A stretch of DNA of 17,289 bases from Bermanella sp034112345 (GTDB taxonomy: Bacteria; Pseudomonadota; Gammaproteobacteria; Pseudomonadales; Oceanobacteraceae). Position numbers and translations under genes: made by a program. The notes under the pieces were generated by a model. It saw only the letters and a program-made list of their open reading frames with translations. It made no database searches and was not told where the DNA came from. How positions within the stretch are numbered: position 1 is the first letter of the stretch; each line of letters starts with the position of its first letter. The DNA is taken from NCBI GenBank assembly GCA_034112345.1, contig JAWUVN010000041.1, forward strand, positions 1 through 17,289, read 5' to 3'. Below, in pieces: positions 14,365 through 17,289 of this stretch.

Positions 14365-15374
14365 TGTCAGCTCAATTTCAAATTCAATCACCGGGTATCT
14401 TGTCATTGTTACAAGATGCTGGGCGTTATGGGCAACATACCATTGGCCTAACCAATGGCGGCCCCATGGATCCGCTTGCCTACAAATGGGCCAACCGTTT
14501 ATTGGGCAACTCAGACAATGCCACCGTGATAGAAACCACCGTAGGTGGGTTAAGTTTAATCAGTCATGTGAACACACAAGTGGCCATTACCGGCGCAAAA
14601 GTATCCGTAAAAATTAACGGCATCCCACAAGCCCAATGGCAAACATTGGCCATTGCCAAAAATGACGTGCTTGAATTGGGCTATGCCACACAAGGCTGTC
14701 GCATCTATATCGCTGTAAAAGGTGGTTTTCAAGTTGATAAACAATTTAGCAGCACCAGTACGGTGATGCGTGAAGGGGTGGGCGGCCTAAGCGGAAAACC
14801 CTTACAAAAAGGCGATGTGATTTATGTGCTGGATAACACGGATGACTTAGCCAATAAGACGAATCGTTTTTTAAAGCTGCCTGAAAATAAACAGCCAAAA
14901 TATTCAAACGATATCACCCTGCGAGTGATTCCTGGATACCAAGAGCATGAGTTTTCGCGCCACGATCAGCGCATGTTTTTTTATCACGAGTACACAGTCA
15001 GTGATTTATGTGATCGTATGGGTTACCGACTGTCTGGCGAAAAAGTTAATTGCAATATTCAAGGCATTCTCAGCGAAGGCATTGCATTAGGCGCCATACA
15101 AATTCCCAAAGACGGTCAGCCCATTATCCTAATGAACGACCGACAAACCATTGGGGGCTATCCAAAAATCGGATCGGTGTTGTCATTAGATTTAGCCAAG
15201 CTGGCCCAGCTAACACAGGGTGGCAAGGTGCGCTTTGAACCCATCACCATCGATCATGCCCACAGTTTATTACTGCTAGCGCAGCATCAGTTTGAAAATA
15301 CGTTTTTAGAAACCATAAAAGTAGAGCCGATAAAAGTAGACCCCATTAATGCTAAGAGCGGACAATCAATATGA
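14364..15374 (+). CDS. pxpC: 5-oxoprolinase subunit C (KipA family, biotin-carboxylase-like domain)
   Basis: A 336-residue KipA/PxpC protein. The beginning IQSPGILSLLQDAGRYGQHTIGLTNGGPMD is diagnostic, followed by ANRLLGNSDNATVIE, YIAVKGGF, STVMREGVGGLSG, and later SDLCDRMGYRLSGEKV with SEGIALGAIQIPKDGQPIILMNDRQTIGGYPKIG, the conserved core shared with the allophanate-hydrolase-related family. It partners PxpB in the oxoprolinase. The final 25 residues contain a short internal near-repeat (IKVEPIKVDPI) that looks like lineage-specific tail. It overlaps pxpB by 1 nt and the next gene by 4 nt (ATGA). Confidence 0.96.
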   Translation: MSAQFQIQSPGILSLLQDAGRYGQHTIGLTNGGPMDPLAYKWANRLLGNSDNATVIETTVGGLSLISHVNTQVAITGAKVSVKINGIPQAQWQTLAIAKNDVLELGYATQGCRIYIAVKGGFQVDKQFSSTSTVMREGVGGLSGKPLQKGDVIYVLDNTDDLANKTNRFLKLPENKQPKYSNDITLRVIPGYQEHEFSRHDQRMFFYHEYTVSDLCDRMGYRLSGEKVNCNIQGILSEGIALGAIQIPKDGQPIILMNDRQTIGGYPKIGSVLSLDLAKLAQLTQGGKVRFEPITIDHAHSLLLLAQHQFENTFLETIKVEPIKVDPINAKSGQSI

Positions 15375-16312
15375 ATACGATTCCTAATGCTCAGTCAGCG
15401 GTGAATACAAGTATTGCTCAACAACTTAGTATTGAAATAGAAAGCATACTGGTAGAGCGAAATTTACGGGGCATGAAAACAATACAGTCAGCCCTGACCT
15501 CTGGTTATATCATGCGTGCCGCGCAACTCATGCTGCCCATTCGCGGCTGCGTATTAATTGGCACCGGTTTTCCTGTGGTCGACACATTTGAAACCGACGG
15601 ACCAGTGGGGGCCATTGCCCTGTATCAAGCGTTTGAAGCATTAGGTGCGCAACCAATCATTGTTTGCGGCGCACCACTAAGTGATCAGCTAGCCAAACAT
15701 TATCGAGTGCACAGTTTAAAAATTGGCCCGCACGGTGATCGCGATCAAGAAGCCTTAAAGACACTTAAAAATCTCAAGCCAGAATTGATTGTCTCTATCG
15801 AACGCCCGGGCATGGCTGCCGACGGTAACTACTACAACATGCGCGGCGAAGACATCAGCGCCCGTGCCGCGTGTTTTGATACCTTTATGACACACGCCAC
15901 CTGCCCAACCGTGGCCATTGGCGATGGTGGTAACGAAATTGGAATGGGCAACATACAAGAAGCCCTAAAAGATTTAGACATACAAGCCGCCGCCACCGAA
16001 TGCACCGAGCTTGTCATTGCCGATGTATCCAACTGGGCGGCGTTAGGTTTAATCGCCATGCTAGATTGGCTAACCGGCCAAGATCAATTAGGCCAACTGG
16101 ATTCCATGGCGGTTTTAAAATACTTATCACAGCGTGGCAGTGTTGACGGTGTGACACGTGACAACACACTCACCGAAGACGGATTACCCGCACAAGACGG
16201 CATCGATCTAATTGCCCGCTTACGAGTATTAGTAAAAAAAGGAAAGCTGAAGCCGTTAACAAATATTCCATTAGAAGATAACGCCCAAGATGACTCAGCG
16301 GGTGGAAATTAA
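15371..16312 (+). CDS. DUF4392 family protein (D-glutamate cyclase C-terminal-like)
   Basis: A 313-residue protein matching the DUF4392 domain, the C-terminal part of vertebrate D-glutamate cyclase (DGLUCY), where it is fused to DUF1445. Visible blocks are GTGFPVVDTFETDGPVGA (64-81), KIGPHGDRDQEA (117-128), SIERPGMAADGNYYNMRG (142-159) and VAIGDGGNEIGMGN (181-194). The repeated acidic/Gly motifs (ETDGPVGA, GDGGNEIG) could bind a phosphate or metal, but no catalytic mechanism is visible. It overlaps pxpC by 4 nt, so it belongs to the same operon as the DUF1445 protein. The likely interpretation is that the two halves of the cyclase are separate proteins here, but a different reaction in the same pathway cannot be excluded. 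The tail after residue 290 is poorly conserved. Confidence 0.85.
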   Translation: MNTIPNAQSAVNTSIAQQLSIEIESILVERNLRGMKTIQSALTSGYIMRAAQLMLPIRGCVLIGTGFPVVDTFETDGPVGAIALYQAFEALGAQPIIVCGAPLSDQLAKHYRVHSLKIGPHGDRDQEALKTLKNLKPELIVSIERPGMAADGNYYNMRGEDISARAACFDTFMTHATCPTVAIGDGGNEIGMGNIQEALKDLDIQAAATECTELVIADVSNWAALGLIAMLDWLTGQDQLGQLDSMAVLKYLSQRGSVDGVTRDNTLTEDGLPAQDGIDLIARLRVLVKKGKLKPLTNIPLEDNAQDDSAGGN

Positions 16313-16314
16313 AC

Positions 16315-17244
16315 ATGCGCATTCGCAATTTAGAAACGTTTTTAGCCGTTGCCAAGTTTGAAAGTTTTCACGGCGCAGCAAAATCCATGGGGGCCACACA
16401 GCCAGCCATATCATCTCGCATTGCCGCATTAGAAGCCGACCTAGGTGTCAGTTTATTCAGCCGAGACCAGGGGGGCACAAAGCTCACCAGTCGAGGACAC
16501 CAACTATTGCCTTACGCAAAAAAAATGGTGCACCTAAACGGCGAAATGAAATTTCAATTACAACAAGCGCTCAATGACGCAGGCACCATGCGCATAGGCA
16601 TTGCCGATACCCTAGCGCAACTATGGGTGGGGCCTTTATTAAAATCGTGGCGCAAAGAATTCCCCCATGTGGAATTTGAAGTGGTTATCGACATCAGTGA
16701 AGTATTAACCCAGCAAATTGAACAACACGAATTAGACATGGTGCTTATGGTGGCACGCCCATCAAACGATTTATTGCTTAGCGAGCACCTATGCAGTTAC
16801 CCCCAAGTGTGGGTGGCCTCTCAGTCGTATATAGAATCTCAACACTTAAATAAAGGCCCGTTGGATCTGTTAAAACTGTCGAACTGTTCGGTTTTAAGTT
16901 TTCCAAGAAATACCCAGCCTTGGCAGTATTTAGATAACGTATTTTCTACCATGGGCGATGCTCGCCCTATGTTGCACACCTGCAGCACGGTCAGTCATTT
17001 AATTAATTTAACTCAGCAAGGTTTGGGCATTGCTTTGTTGCCCGAACCCTTGGCGCAGCCACTACAAGAAAAAGGTGACATAGGTATTTTAACCACCGCC
17101 CATGATATAGCTGCACCAGATTTAAATTTTTGCTGTGGCTGGCGCATTGATGACGAACGCCTATTGCCTAAGCTATTAGCAGAATCTGCACGTGACATTA
17201 TAAAAATTCCCGAACACGAACATACGCTAAGCCAGTTGGCTTAA
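16315..17244 (+). CDS. LysR family transcriptional regulator
   Basis: A 309-residue LysR-type regulator of usual length. The winged helix-turn-helix is at residues 1-60: RIRNLETFLAVAKFESFHGAAKSMGATQPAISSRIAALEADLG, then LFSRDQGGTKLTSRG. A linker helix and an effector-binding domain follow (GTMRIGIADTLAQLWVGPLL, HELDMVLM, QGLGIALLPEPLAQPL). The start lies 2 nt after the DUF4392 stop, with GGTGGA about 10 nt upstream, so it is the last visible gene of the operon and its own level rises with it. It is the natural candidate to bind the dyad at 12027-12043. The inducer is unknown; 5-oxoproline or D-glutamate are plausible from context only. Confidence 0.93.
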   Translation: MRIRNLETFLAVAKFESFHGAAKSMGATQPAISSRIAALEADLGVSLFSRDQGGTKLTSRGHQLLPYAKKMVHLNGEMKFQLQQALNDAGTMRIGIADTLAQLWVGPLLKSWRKEFPHVEFEVVIDISEVLTQQIEQHELDMVLMVARPSNDLLLSEHLCSYPQVWVASQSYIESQHLNKGPLDLLKLSNCSVLSFPRNTQPWQYLDNVFSTMGDARPMLHTCSTVSHLINLTQQGLGIALLPEPLAQPLQEKGDIGILTTAHDIAAPDLNFCCGWRIDDERLLPKLLAESARDIIKIPEHEHTLSQLA

Positions 17245-17289
17245 GCGTTTAACCAGACAATAAAAAATTTCGAAAGAGAGGTTCAGTAT

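Noticed and set aside
17245..17289. Start of a following gene at the right edge
   Set aside because: AGAGAGG followed by TTCAGTAT could be a Shine-Dalgarno and a cut ATG, but only two bases of the codon are in the window.

Overview
The window reads as chromosomal DNA from a marine-type gammaproteobacterium of moderately low GC content. The gene families, gene order and sequence style suggest an Oceanospirillales-like organism, but nothing in the window fixes the genus. No tRNA, rRNA, CRISPR array, transposase or phage gene is visible.

Left part (1-5700, mostly + strand): the 3' end of glyA (serine hydroxymethyltransferase) with its terminator, a 68-residue stand-alone TfoX C-terminal-domain protein, and an unrecognised outer-membrane-barrel-like gene on the - strand. 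That gene is bracketed by two copies of a palindrome-rich direct repeat. Next come a lemA / M48 metalloprotease pair, a YdcZ-type (DUF606) membrane protein and an OsmC-family protein. A 46-bp near-perfect palindrome separates osmC from the convergent TSUP permease gene.

Middle part (5700-11800, mostly - strand): a TSUP (TauE/SafE) permease, then an ethanolamine-nitrogen operon transcribed leftwards as eutB-eutC-amt followed by a 54-codon ORF, with a rho-independent terminator after it. The 54-residue single-helix membrane protein begins 2 nt after the amt stop codon and has its own strong Shine-Dalgarno; I do not recognise its family. An EutR-like AraC regulator is divergent from eutB. Ethanolamine ammonia-lyase releases ammonia and acetaldehyde, so an ammonium channel in the same operon suggests capture of the released nitrogen. 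No microcompartment, eutA or aldehyde dehydrogenase genes are present here.

Right part (12100-17289, + strand): a compact operon of DUF1445 protein, pxpA, pxpB, pxpC, DUF4392 protein and a LysR regulator. The last five genes follow each other with 1-4 nt overlaps or a 2 nt gap. In vertebrates DUF1445 and DUF4392 are the two parts of one protein, D-glutamate cyclase (DGLUCY), which makes 5-oxoproline; PxpABC is the ATP-dependent 5-oxoprolinase that makes glutamate. The operon therefore looks like a route from D-glutamate (for example from peptidoglycan) through 5-oxoproline to glutamate, with the two cyclase halves encoded separately around the oxoprolinase. A 17-bp dyad containing a T-N11-A motif lies upstream of the first gene and could be the LysR site.

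The eut-amt and DUF1445-Pxp-DUF4392 operons together make this look like an organic-nitrogen salvage region. The main candidates for something undescribed are the amt-coupled small membrane protein, the split D-glutamate-cyclase/oxoprolinase operon, and the repeat-flanked outer-membrane gene.
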